A DNA stretch of 64,000 nt from Streptomyces sp. 846.5 (GTDB lineage: Bacteria; Actinomycetota; Actinomycetes; Streptomycetales; Streptomycetaceae), in contig NZ_SOBN01000001.1 of the NCBI RefSeq assembly GCF_004365705.1, positions 3,210,001-3,274,000 of the forward strand. The letters run 5' to 3'. Positions 8,249-16,795 of this stretch are shown here, in pieces. Both the position numbers and the translations under genes were made by a program. Numbering within the stretch: the stretch's first letter is position 1; every line of letters starts with the position of its first letter. The notes under the pieces were generated by a model, which had not been told where the DNA came from, made no database searches, and saw only the letters and a program-made list of their open reading frames with translations.

Positions 8249-10039
8249 TCAGCTGTAGGCGCCCGCCTGCAGACTGAACAGCTCCTGGTAGATCCCACCG
8301 ACAGCCATCAAAGCGTCGTGCGCACCGCTCTCGACGATCCTCCCGTTGTCGAGCACCGCGATGCGGTGCGCCGAACGCACCGTAGAGAACCGGTGGGAAA
8401 CGAAGACCGTGATGGCGCCGTGGACCGCTCCGACGCTTGTGGCGGAATGGACGAACCGCTCGAAGAGGTCGTGCTCGGCACTCGCGTCAAGTGCCGCTGC
8501 GGGTTCGTCCAGCGCCAGGAGCAAGGAGCCGGGACGCATGTGCATCCGGGCCAGCCCCAAGGACTGCCACTGTCCCCCGGAGAGTTCGGCACCGTCCCCG
8601 TAGGAGTGCCCCAGGAGGCCGTCGAACCCACCCGGGACGGACGTCACCACCGCGGTCGCCCTGGCTGATTGCAGGGCTGCCCGGATCCGCTCGTCGTCGT
8701 CCACATCCTCAAGCCGGCCCGTCCCGACGTTCTCCCTCAGCTTCAGCTCGAAGCATGCGAAGTCCTGGAAGAGCGTCGCTATTCGGGACCGCCATTCCTC
8801 CGGATCGCAGTCCCACAGGTTCACTCCGTCGACCAGGATCCGCCCCGATGTCGGCTGGTACAGGCCGCAGATGAGCTTGACGAGCGTGCTCTTGCCCGCA
8901 CCGTTCTCCCCCACCAATGCCAACGTCGAGCCGGCCGGAATGTCCAGCGAAACATCGTCGAGGATCAGGCGGTCCGTTCCGGGATAGGCGAAGGAGACCC
9001 GTTCGAGTCGGATCCCCGTGTGCAGCACATCGGGTACACGGACGAGTTCTCGCCCCGGTGCGCCGAGGAACGGGGAGGCGAGTTCACGCAGGCGTGCCAT
9101 CTGCCCGACCAGTCTGCCGGCGGTCTGCAGGGTACCCAGCAGCCCCAAGGTGCTGGCTACTTGAACGCTCACCTGCACAGCCAAGGTGATGATCAGGACG
9201 ACCTCGCCGACGCTCGCTCGGCCGCTGGCGGCACGGCTCAGCACCAGGAGGATCGCCGAACCGTAGGCGGCGGTGAACAACAGTTGCCCGCAGGAGCGCA
9301 GCAGTGCGCTCCGCCGATGGGCTGCCCATAGTCGGACGGTGACGGCCGCCCAGGCGGCCCGCTGGCGTTCGACGATTACATTCTGGGCACCGAACAGCCT
9401 GATCTCCTTGGCCGAGGCCGCGGTCGTGCTGATGGCGACCAGGTGCCTCGACAGTTGCACGTCAGGCGCCGTGGCCTCCCGCGCAGCCTCGACGAGGCGT
9501 TGGGCGCGATTGCTGACAAGCACCGAAGGCAGAGCGAGCAGGGGCAGCAGCACCAGCCAGGGATCTACCCCGGCCAGGATCACTGTGGTCAGGATGGCCT
9601 GCACAAGGACCCCGCCGAGTTGCAGGGTCGCTTCCAGGGCCATGCGCACCTGGTAGAGCTTCTCCGTCACCAGCGTGAGCGTCTCGGAGAACTCGTGGTT
9701 GTCGAACTGTTCGATCCCGACTCCGCCATTGGCGATGGACGCGACCTCCTCGGTCAGCTCGAGCTGCTGGAGCTGACCCAGCTCGTAGTAGGACAGATGC
9801 GCGAAGTGGGTCATCATGACATCGAAGATCAGGAGCAGTCCGGCCGCTATCGCGAAGCTGACCGCGGCAGCCGCCCTCCCGGCCACAGCCGCGTCGGTGA
9901 AGGCCGCCAGCACGACGGACACCAGGGGCCCCGACAGGTATCCCACGCCCATGAGCGCGACCGAGCTGAGGAGCCTGTGTCTGTCGAGCCGGTAGCCCAG
10001 GCGCAGAATGAATATCGCCGATTGCCACAGGGACCTCAC
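8249..10039 (-). CDS. ABC transporter, fused permease-ATPase, half-transporter 1
   Basis: A 596-aa exporter half with an N-terminal six-helix membrane domain and a C-terminal ATPase. Walker A is GENGAGKSTL, the signature is LSGGQWQSLGLAR, and the Walker B region reads LLALDEPAAALD. The D-loop and H-loop (VSHRFSTVR) are normal. GTG 10039 overlaps the stop of the next gene upstream (GTGA), so the two halves are made together and probably form a heterodimer. Both share the unusual LSGGQW signature context, suggesting duplication. In this cluster it probably exports the product or its precursor. Confidence 0.88.
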   Translation of the reverse strand: MRSLWQSAIFILRLGYRLDRHRLLSSVALMGVGYLSGPLVSVVLAAFTDAAVAGRAAAAVSFAIAAGLLLIFDVMMTHFAHLSYYELGQLQQLELTEEVASIANGGVGIEQFDNHEFSETLTLVTEKLYQVRMALEATLQLGGVLVQAILTTVILAGVDPWLVLLPLLALPSVLVSNRAQRLVEAAREATAPDVQLSRHLVAISTTAASAKEIRLFGAQNVIVERQRAAWAAVTVRLWAAHRRSALLRSCGQLLFTAAYGSAILLVLSRAASGRASVGEVVLIITLAVQVSVQVASTLGLLGTLQTAGRLVGQMARLRELASPFLGAPGRELVRVPDVLHTGIRLERVSFAYPGTDRLILDDVSLDIPAGSTLALVGENGAGKSTLVKLICGLYQPTSGRILVDGVNLWDCDPEEWRSRIATLFQDFACFELKLRENVGTGRLEDVDDDERIRAALQSARATAVVTSVPGGFDGLLGHSYGDGAELSGGQWQSLGLARMHMRPGSLLLALDEPAAALDASAEHDLFERFVHSATSVGAVHGAITVFVSHRFSTVRSAHRIAVLDNGRIVESGAHDALMAVGGIYQELFSLQAGAYS

Positions 10040-11925
10040 GGATGCACGCTCACATTCTGCTCGTCGTGATGGAATCGCTCGGCCTGGAGCCGGAACAGCT
10101 CGGCGTAGCGGCCGTTGTCCCGGATCAGGGATGCGTGTGTTCCGCGCTCGAGTACCCGGCCGTGCTCCACGACGACGATCTGGTCCGCATGCCGAACCGT
10201 CGAGAAGCGATGGGAGATGATCACGCTGGTCAGGCCCTGGGCGGTGGCAAGGAACCGCTCGAAGAACTCCACCTCGGCGCGAACGTCCAGTTGAGCCGTC
10301 GGTTCGTCCAGGACGAGTAGCCCGGCACCACCGCGTACGGCCAACAGCGCTCGTGCCAGCGCGACCCGCTGCCACTGGCCGCCTGAAAGGTCTCGTCCTC
10401 CGGGGTAGTTGCGGGACAGCGGAGTGTGCAGGCCCTCGGGTAGGTCGGCCAAGGCCCGCGCGGCGCCGGCACGCTCGGCGGCGTCACGCACCGCGGAATC
10501 GTGGTCGAGCAGTCCCGGAGCTCCCAGCCCGATGTTGTCCATGGCCGACAGCTCGTATCGGACGTAGTCCTGGAAAAGGACGGCGAGCCAGCGCTGCCAT
10601 ACTGCAGGTGCGTACCGGCACAGGTTCACGCCGTCAATCAGCACCCGTCCTTCGGTCGGGTCGTAGAGTCGCGCCAGCAGCTTGACGAGTGTGGTCTTTC
10701 CGGCGCCGTTGAGTCCGACGATCGCTGTGCACTTTCCGACCGGAATCCGCAGGCTGAGTCCGTCCAGCACGCGGGGCCCGTCTTCCGTGTAGGCGAAGGA
10801 GACGTCCTCGAACTCGATCTCCCGCTGCGGCGGCACGAACTCGTCGACACCAGGCTCCATCAGCAGCCCAGCTCCGGTGCGGGCCACCAGTACCAGGCGG
10901 TCGAACGCGTGGAAGGAATGCAGGCCGAATTGGATCGGCACATCGCACTCGGGGAAGGCCACGCCGAATCGGAGTGTCACCAGAACCGCCTGGAGCACCA
11001 CTGCCAGTCCCAGCAGACTGGTCCGGCCGTCAGCCGCCGACACGGCGAGCAGGACGAGTACCACCGATCCAACCGCGAAACCGAGTGCGGAGAAGACGAT
11101 GAAGGGCCAGAACTGGAGACGCCGGCTTCCCTTCCAGAGCGGGAGGAGCCCAGCGATGGTCTCCTGGTGCAGCCGGTCCCTGAGCCAGGGCATCAGGTTC
11201 AGCACCCTGATCTCCTTCGCGGCAACCGTGCCCGTGGCGAGCTCCGACACGTACCCCACCTGCCGACGCGAACGGGTGAGGGAGTCCCACAATGCGGCGT
11301 ACCGGCCAAGCGTTCCACGGACACCGAATCTGACGGCGAGCGCCGTGGCAGCCAGAAGCAGGGCAGCGAACGGCGTCAGCACGGCCCCCACCAGCACGAC
11401 GGCGGCTGCGAGCCCGCAGTAGCGCGCAACGAGCAGGGGCAGGGCGGCGGCTGCATCCCCAGGAGTGGCCGCCGCGTGTGCGAACGCCGCACGGGCGTCG
11501 GCGATCAGATCCGCATGCTCCGGATCCTCCAGTACAGCGAACGCCGCCGTTCGCAGTGTGAGGTCAAGCAGGTCCCCGATACACCGCTCGTCAACCTGCC
11601 GGGCGACGATCTCAGTCACAGCGGTCTGGAACGGAGCCAGTAGCTGCTGGAGTCCAAAGGCACCGATCGCCGCGCAGAACACCCCGATGATGTTCCCCCA
11701 CGACGCACCGGCCGAGTGCTGTGCCAAGGAGGGAATCCGGTCGAGAAGTGCACTCGTCGAAAGCATGAATGCCGCAGGAAGCAGGCCCAGGGCGATGCTG
11801 AGGAGAAGCGACGTCAGAACGAGCGGTGCGCCTGCCCGCCCTAGTAGTCGGTAAATGTCGGTCCAGCGGTTCCCCCGCCCCCTCAGCCTCTCCACCATCA
11901 TTGATCGCAACGGATTCGACAGCAC
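10036..11925 (-). CDS. ABC transporter, fused permease-ATPase, half-transporter 2
   Basis: The partner of the preceding half-transporter, 629 aa. It has an N-terminal membrane domain (about residues 30-330), Walker A GLNGAGKTTL, signature DLSGGQWQRVALARAL, Walker B LLVLDEPTAQLD and switch ISHRFSTVR. GTG 11925 is chosen as start because GGAGG lies 7 nt upstream. Some 210 nt without a gene separate it from aspS; that stretch contains a TTGACA hexamer on the minus strand near 12057-12062 but no convincing -10, so it is unclear whether the transporter pair has its own promoter or is read through from aspS. Confidence 0.88.
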   Translation of the reverse strand: MLSNPLRSMMVERLRGRGNRWTDIYRLLGRAGAPLVLTSLLLSIALGLLPAAFMLSTSALLDRIPSLAQHSAGASWGNIIGVFCAAIGAFGLQQLLAPFQTAVTEIVARQVDERCIGDLLDLTLRTAAFAVLEDPEHADLIADARAAFAHAAATPGDAAAALPLLVARYCGLAAAVVLVGAVLTPFAALLLAATALAVRFGVRGTLGRYAALWDSLTRSRRQVGYVSELATGTVAAKEIRVLNLMPWLRDRLHQETIAGLLPLWKGSRRLQFWPFIVFSALGFAVGSVVLVLLAVSAADGRTSLLGLAVVLQAVLVTLRFGVAFPECDVPIQFGLHSFHAFDRLVLVARTGAGLLMEPGVDEFVPPQREIEFEDVSFAYTEDGPRVLDGLSLRIPVGKCTAIVGLNGAGKTTLVKLLARLYDPTEGRVLIDGVNLCRYAPAVWQRWLAVLFQDYVRYELSAMDNIGLGAPGLLDHDSAVRDAAERAGAARALADLPEGLHTPLSRNYPGGRDLSGGQWQRVALARALLAVRGGAGLLVLDEPTAQLDVRAEVEFFERFLATAQGLTSVIISHRFSTVRHADQIVVVEHGRVLERGTHASLIRDNGRYAELFRLQAERFHHDEQNVSVHP

Positions 11926-12136
11926 GAGGAGCCCTCCAGGAGATCCGCGGGTCAGCGGCCCAAAGGGGCACAGGAACCGACCTCATGGTGACCGGTGCGG
12001 CCGGCCGTGCTGTTCAGCCTGTCTAACACCCGTCGGGTTCGTCGAGAGGCGCATCGGTGTCAACAAGCTGCCGTTCGGATGCGAAGACAGCGGTGGGGCC
12101 GGGAGCACCGATCCCCACCGCAACTGGGGACTGTCC

Positions 12137-13441
12137 TTAGGGAGCCAGGCGGTGCAGGTCCCTGGGGAAGAGAGTGGCTTGGCGAATGTTGGAAGCCCCG
12201 GTCAGTTTACCCACCCAGCGCTCGAGGCCGATGGCCCAGCCGCCGTGCGGAGGCATGCCGTGCTTGAAGGCGTCGAGGTAGGTGCTGTACGGCTCGGTGC
12301 TCTCGCCCCGGGCCGCCAGCGCGGCGAGGTAGTCCGAGTAGCGGTGCAGCCGCTGCCCGCCAGTGACCAGCTCCTGTCCCCGGAAGAGCAGGTCGAAGCC
12401 GTTGGAGTAGCCGGGCCGGTTCGGGTCTGGGTGCGTGTAGAAGGGCCGCTTCGCCATCGGGTAGCCGACCACGAAGAGGAAGTCGGAACCGAACTCCCGC
12501 TTTGCCCAGTCGCACAACCAGCGCTCATGGGCCGGGGCCAGGTCGGGTTCGCCCCGGGGGTCGTCATCCGTGTACTTGGCGATCAGTTCCTGCGCCTCGA
12601 CGAAGTGAACCTCGGGGATCTGGACTGGCACCACGGGCAGGTCCAATGCGAGCAGGGCAACCGCGCCCGCCGCGCGCTCAGCCACTGCAGCCACCATCCC
12701 GGCCAGCGTGTCGCGAAGGGCTGCCATGACGTCTGTGTGGTCCTTGATGAACCCGAATTCCGCGTCCAGGCTGGTGTACTGCGCCAAGTGCCTAGCAGTG
12801 TCGTGCGGCTCTGCCCGGAAGACCGGTGCTACCTCGTACACTCGCTCGAACACGCCGACCAACGTCTGCTTGAAGAACTGGGGTGACTGGGCAAGATAGG
12901 CCCGCCGACCAAAGTAGTCGATCCCGAAGACGTTCGCCCCCGACTCGGTGGCCGAACTGACGATCTTCGGTGTCTGCACCTCGGTGAATCCGGCGGCGTC
13001 CAAGGAGTTTCGGAAACCTGCCATCGAGGCAGCCGCGATCTCGAAGGGCGCACGCAACTGCGGATGCCGCAGTGCGACACCGGCATGGTCGAGCACGGTG
13101 GGCAGCGTAGCGGGCACGCTGGGGCGGAAGAGATCGAACGGCGGCGACGCGGCGTACTCGGACAGCAGCCCCAGCTCGGGTTCGACAATCTCGACTCCAC
13201 CGGCTGCCTTGGGGTTTGCCACGACCTTACCGGTTACCTCAAGGACGGTCTCTTCCGGCACCTCGGCCAGCTTGACCATCACTGTGGGGTCGGTGAAGAC
13301 GATCTGAGAGAGGCCACTGCGGTCGCGGAGAATGGCGAACGAGACGGACTTGAGCTGTCGGCGCCGGTGCAGCCAACCAGCCACGGTCACCCGCTGGTCG
13401 ATGTGGGACGGCAGGTCAGCGGCAAGAATCCGGGTAGTCAT
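12137..13441 (-). CDS. aspS2: Second aspartyl-tRNA synthetase, archaeal-type (short form)
   Basis: A 434-aa class II synthetase that charges tRNA-Asp (possibly also tRNA-Asn). The N-terminal OB-fold includes VTVAGWLHRRR, motif 2 lies around VFRAEPHDTARHLAQYTSLD, and motif 3 is AIGLERWVGKLTG followed by FPRDLHRLAP at the very end. At about 435 residues it lacks the GAD insertion of the usual bacterial enzyme (about 590 aa), so it belongs to the archaeal-type branch and is presumably additional to the housekeeping gene. ATG 13441 is chosen because AAGGA lies 5 nt upstream; GTG 13444 is in frame. It is preceded by a T-box leader specific for tRNA-Asp and sits between exporter and oxygenase genes. 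I infer a self-resistance role. Confidence 0.9.
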   Translation of the reverse strand: MTTRILAADLPSHIDQRVTVAGWLHRRRQLKSVSFAILRDRSGLSQIVFTDPTVMVKLAEVPEETVLEVTGKVVANPKAAGGVEIVEPELGLLSEYAASPPFDLFRPSVPATLPTVLDHAGVALRHPQLRAPFEIAAASMAGFRNSLDAAGFTEVQTPKIVSSATESGANVFGIDYFGRRAYLAQSPQFFKQTLVGVFERVYEVAPVFRAEPHDTARHLAQYTSLDAEFGFIKDHTDVMAALRDTLAGMVAAVAERAAGAVALLALDLPVVPVQIPEVHFVEAQELIAKYTDDDPRGEPDLAPAHERWLCDWAKREFGSDFLFVVGYPMAKRPFYTHPDPNRPGYSNGFDLLFRGQELVTGGQRLHRYSDYLAALAARGESTEPYSTYLDAFKHGMPPHGGWAIGLERWVGKLTGASNIRQATLFPRDLHRLAP

Positions 13442-13445
13442 CACA

Positions 13446-13703
13446 TTCCTTGTCGGAAGTACGGCCCCTCAGGGGTGCGGGCGAGAAGGGAACTCGCGCT
13501 GCCACCGCACCTTCGTTGCCACCGATGGTGAGCAACCTCATTGAGCCCGATCACGGGGGCTGACCGGCAGGGCATTGGACAGGCTGCCGCCTGCCGTTCC
13601 TCCCTGCACTCAGGAGGGTCTTCACCGACGGGTCGTGAGATCGCCTTCTCAGCTACCGGCGACTCTCTGAAACACACGAGATCCGAGGCTACTTGTCTCC
13701 ATC
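13446..13703 (-). promoter_or_regulatory. T-box riboswitch, aspartate specifier
   Basis: The aspS leader has the full T-box order on the minus strand. Stem I begins near 13703 with GGAG, then the AGTA motif (13693-13690), a distal CAGAGAG...GGTAGCTGAGAA loop, GTGAA, the specifier GAC (13620-13618) and CTCCTGAGTG closing the stem with the first GGAG. Stem II/III-like hairpins follow. The final element is GGTGCGG (13511-13505), a 7-nt bulge UGGCAGC (13504-13498), GCGAG pairing with CTCGC, and CCGCACC (13480-13474). UGGC complements the GCCA end of tRNA-Asp. A competing CCCC-TGA-GGGG hairpin and a TTCC/GGAA hairpin over the AAGGA site suggest translational control; no U-run terminator is present. 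A TAGATT -10 candidate lies at 13723-13718. Confidence 0.9.
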
Positions 13704-13777
13704 AACGCATTGCCATCAATCTATCAAACGTGCCGACCTGCGCAGTAGTCACTTCTCGCTCCCCGGCCCGCACCCGG

Positions 13778-14833
13778 TCAGGAAACGACCGCTTCCGCGA
13801 GCCGGGCCTTGACGGGGGCACCGCTCTGCTCCTGATAGGCCCGCCAGGACGAGCGCATCAGCCGTTCCGCAGCGGCCGCCACCGGGTTCAACTCACAACG
13901 CGGTTCATCCGGGCGCGTCTCCCATGCTTCCTGCTCAATCCGGCCGATCCAAGCGTCCTGCTTCTGGATCCGGCTCAGGACCAGCCGCCGGAAAGCCGGC
14001 TCGAAGACCTTCCGCACCTGCCTCTGCCACCCGTGTGCCTTCACGTACATCGTGATGAACACGGCCACCCGCTCCCGCGATTCCGGCCGGAACGACACAA
14101 TCACGCGCATGCCGTCACCGAGTTCGGCGACATGGTGCGGGTAGTGGTAGTGCACCTTGAGTGTATTGACCACTTCCTCGGCGGACGAGTCGCTGCCGAG
14201 AAGTTGCCGAAGCACCCGCTCGGGTCGGCTCTTCCCCGTGGCCACCTCATAGGTGCCGCACACCCTACCCTCCTCGGCTTCCAGGTCCTTCAACTGGATG
14301 TCCGACCAGGGCTGGTACTCACGGTGCAAGTGGAAGTGGAAGTAGTCCATCCCGTTGATGAGACCTATGCCGTAGTGGTTGTCGAATGCCTGGTCCAGTT
14401 CGAACGAGAACCACTCGGGGGTCTCCCACTCCTCGGTGCCCTGTGGAAGCGGTGGGAGGGTCTCGCCGGGTTCGGGCAGGAACCAGACGATCCCGCCGCG
14501 GACCAGGGTGGGATACGTCTTGATCCGGACCTTCGGGATGGGGCGGTCGGCAGGCCAGTACGGCACCTTGGCCAGGGAGCCGTCCGGGTCGAATTCCCAG
14601 CCGTGGTAGGGGCAGACCAGGCGGCAGCCGCTCACCGTTCCCTCGCTGAGCGCGACTTGGCGGTGCGCGCACGCATTCTCCGCACAGTGGATACCGCCGT
14701 CCGGGTCCTTGTAGACCACGAAGGACCGTTCTTGGAACTTGACCTCCTGACTGGTTCCGACCTTGAGGCTGGACGTCCGGACCGCCGGGTACCAGGTCCT
14801 GGGGTCCACGCCAACGTCACACAGGTTGCTCAT
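13778..14833 (-). CDS. Rieske non-heme iron oxygenase, alpha subunit type
   Basis: A 351-aa Rieske oxygenase expected to hydroxylate, demethylate or desaturate an organic substrate using electrons from a separate reductase. The [2Fe-2S] ligands are C55-A-H57 and C74-P-Y-H77; the mononuclear iron site is in NGMDYFHFHLH (about residues 160-170). No reductase or ferredoxin gene is nearby, so a general one must serve. The start ATG 14833 overlaps the end of the Gfo/Idh/MocA gene by 17 bases. It is the last gene of the oxidative operon; the aspS promoter and T-box begin about 75 nt after its stop. Confidence 0.88.
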   Translation of the reverse strand: MSNLCDVGVDPRTWYPAVRTSSLKVGTSQEVKFQERSFVVYKDPDGGIHCAENACAHRQVALSEGTVSGCRLVCPYHGWEFDPDGSLAKVPYWPADRPIPKVRIKTYPTLVRGGIVWFLPEPGETLPPLPQGTEEWETPEWFSFELDQAFDNHYGIGLINGMDYFHFHLHREYQPWSDIQLKDLEAEEGRVCGTYEVATGKSRPERVLRQLLGSDSSAEEVVNTLKVHYHYPHHVAELGDGMRVIVSFRPESRERVAVFITMYVKAHGWQRQVRKVFEPAFRRLVLSRIQKQDAWIGRIEQEAWETRPDEPRCELNPVAAAAERLMRSSWRAYQEQSGAPVKARLAEAVVS

Positions 14834-15839
14834 TTTTCCCTCTCAGTGAATTGCATGCCTGGTCGAGGAGCCGTGCACGGGCCACCAGCTCCAGTCCCCC
14901 GGGATCGGACACCTCGCCGACCCGAACTGCTCGGATGAAGGCGTCCAGTTGATAGTGATAGGAAGTCTTCGAGTCGGTCCCCAGGGGCAGTTCCATGCCG
15001 TTGACCGACATGGAGAAATCCATCCGCCGGTGTTCCGTAGGAAGCACCGGGAGGCATGGTCGCTCCAGCACTGCGCGGCCGCCACTCCCGACGACCTCCG
15101 CCCGGCAGACCAATTCGGCGCTGGCTAGGCTCGCCCGTACTACTCCCGTCAGCCCGACACCGGCCAGTTCGACCGAACTGCTGCTGTCGACACCGGAGGG
15201 AGACCTCTTACAGCTGGACTCAATCACCCTCAACGGCCCTCCTGCGATCCAGTGCAGGATGTCCAAGCCGTAGCAACCGACATCCATGAGGGCACCACCG
15301 TCGAGCCCAGATGCCCAGCGGATGTCCTGCCCCCGGTCGAGCAGCCACCCGTAGTCCACTTCGATCCTGCGCAGGCGGCCGACCACGCCGGATCGCAGCG
15401 CCCGAACCGCCGCCTGCAGGGGCGGGTAGTACCGGTGATGCATGCCCTCGGCCAGAACGAGTCCCTGCGACGCCGCCAGTTCGGCTAGGCGTGCCGCGAT
15501 GTCCCCCGACCGGGTCAACGGCTTCTCGCAGAGCACGTGCTTGCCCGCGAGCAGAGCCTCCTCGACGAACAGTGCATGAGCGGAGTTGGGGACCGCGACA
15601 TAGACGCATTCCACTTCCTCACAGGCCAGCAGGCTCCCCCATGAGCCGGACTGGGGAATGACGTGACTGTCGGCATAGTCGGCCGCGAAAGCCGGCGCGC
15701 GGGAGGCAGCGAAGACCACCTCGGCGAGCGACCCGTTTCTGATCGGATCATGCACAGCCCACTCCGCCGCCCATCCGGTGCAGGCAAGACCGATCCTCAG
15801 CCGCTCGGCAGGGCGGCCCTCCGCTGTCGGCACCGTCAC
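14817..15839 (-). CDS. Gfo/Idh/MocA family NAD(P)-dependent oxidoreductase
   Basis: A 340-aa oxidoreductase of the family that oxidises or reduces sugar, inositol or imine substrates. The N-terminal Rossmann domain reads LRIGLACTGWAAEW, a relaxed version of the usual GxGxxG, followed by CVYVAVPNSAHALF and the conserved GKHVLCEKPLTRS with the catalytic Lys of the EKP motif. ALMDVGCYGLDILHW matches the conserved substrate-domain block. The GTG 15839 start overlaps the upstream oxygenase stop (GTGA). Substrate unknown; a role in reshaping an oxidised amino-acid or sugar intermediate is inference. Confidence 0.83.
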   Translation of the reverse strand: MTVPTAEGRPAERLRIGLACTGWAAEWAVHDPIRNGSLAEVVFAASRAPAFAADYADSHVIPQSGSWGSLLACEEVECVYVAVPNSAHALFVEEALLAGKHVLCEKPLTRSGDIAARLAELAASQGLVLAEGMHHRYYPPLQAAVRALRSGVVGRLRRIEVDYGWLLDRGQDIRWASGLDGGALMDVGCYGLDILHWIAGGPLRVIESSCKRSPSGVDSSSSVELAGVGLTGVVRASLASAELVCRAEVVGSGGRAVLERPCLPVLPTEHRRMDFSMSVNGMELPLGTDSKTSYHYQLDAFIRAVRVGEVSDPGGLELVARARLLDQACNSLRGKNEQPV

Positions 15840-16795
15840 CGGACTTCCTCATCCGCCCCGTTGCCGCCGCGGACCAGGCAGCGTTGCAGCCATCGGTCGG
15901 ATCCGTCGTAGCGCGGAGCGTACGCTGTCCTCCCGTGGATCATGTGCATGTTGTCGACCACGAGCAACTCGCCTGTGCGCAACGTCACTTCAAAACACTG
16001 TGTCGCGATGGCACGGTTGAGCCGCCGGAGCACCTGTGCATACTCGACCCGGGTGCCGACGAGAGCCTCCGCGTAATTGAACCTCGTGCCCCTCCCGTCC
16101 TCGGCGACAACCGGCTTCGCCGGTGTCAGCTCGCCCGTGGACATCCGGAAGGCGTAACCGGGCTCGCGGAGCAAAACGCGGTCCGGCGCGCTCATCCCCT
16201 CCCATACACCCCGGAGATCACAGAAGAGGGTGCTGGCGTCAGGGTCCTCCCGCAGGCAGAGCAGGAGGACCGCGTCTGGAGTGTCCGGCCGGAACGCTGT
16301 CTCAGTGTGGAGTTCCAGCAGTACGGCGTTCGACGCGTTCTGCCGCTCCGCCTCGCCCGGCACCGGGTACATATTCTGCACCTGGTCGCCGCCGTGCCAG
16401 TCTGCGAATCCGATGGTTCGGCCCAACAGCATCGCGAACGCGAGTAGGGCCGCTTCCGTGCCCACCGCACGGCGTACCCCCGGGGAGGGAACCGTGGGCG
16501 TCGGCTGCAAGCGCTCCGGGATCGGCAGCCCGCTGATGCGGAGCACGCCGGCATTGCCCAGCCGCTCCCGGAAATCCGCTGCGGCGCGTCGGTACCAGAT
16601 CGGCATGTCGCCGATCCGAGAGTACACGTCGCGCTGGAAGTCAGAGAGGCCCTCCCCATAAGGGGCTCCCCTGACGGAGCGACCCCAGAATGCCAGATGC
16701 TCCCGCCCCTCGGGTGTGGCGTCGCGCTCAACCACCCGGGTCCGCGCCACCGTCTCAGGCAAGGCTGAAGACACCGGAGAAGACCGGGAGGTCAT
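15836..16795 (-). CDS. Clavaminate-synthase-like Fe(II)/2-oxoglutarate oxygenase (first of two)
   Basis: A 319-aa member of the TauD/clavaminate synthase group, which includes the amino-acid beta-hydroxylases AsnO and VioC. The metal triad is H163-T-E165 (in ELHTETAF) with distal H287 (MIHGRT), and the C-terminal arginines in YDGSDRWLQRC bind 2-oxoglutarate. Glu in place of Asp in the HxE pair is typical of the clavaminate/AsnO/VioC branch acting on free or tethered amino acids. It overlaps the radical SAM gene by 41 bases if it starts at ATG 16795; GTG 16750 would give 304 aa. Neither start has a good ribosome site, so translation is probably coupled. Confidence 0.83.
   Translation of the reverse strand: MTSRSSPVSSALPETVARTRVVERDATPEGREHLAFWGRSVRGAPYGEGLSDFQRDVYSRIGDMPIWYRRAAADFRERLGNAGVLRISGLPIPERLQPTPTVPSPGVRRAVGTEAALLAFAMLLGRTIGFADWHGGDQVQNMYPVPGEAERQNASNAVLLELHTETAFRPDTPDAVLLLCLREDPDASTLFCDLRGVWEGMSAPDRVLLREPGYAFRMSTGELTPAKPVVAEDGRGTRFNYAEALVGTRVEYAQVLRRLNRAIATQCFEVTLRTGELLVVDNMHMIHGRTAYAPRYDGSDRWLQRCLVRGGNGADEEVR

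Noticed and set aside
13474-13512. Reading the aspS leader hairpins as a plain Rho-independent attenuator
   Set aside because: No U-run follows any stem, while the specifier, AGTA motif and UGGC bulge are all explained by a T-box with translational output.
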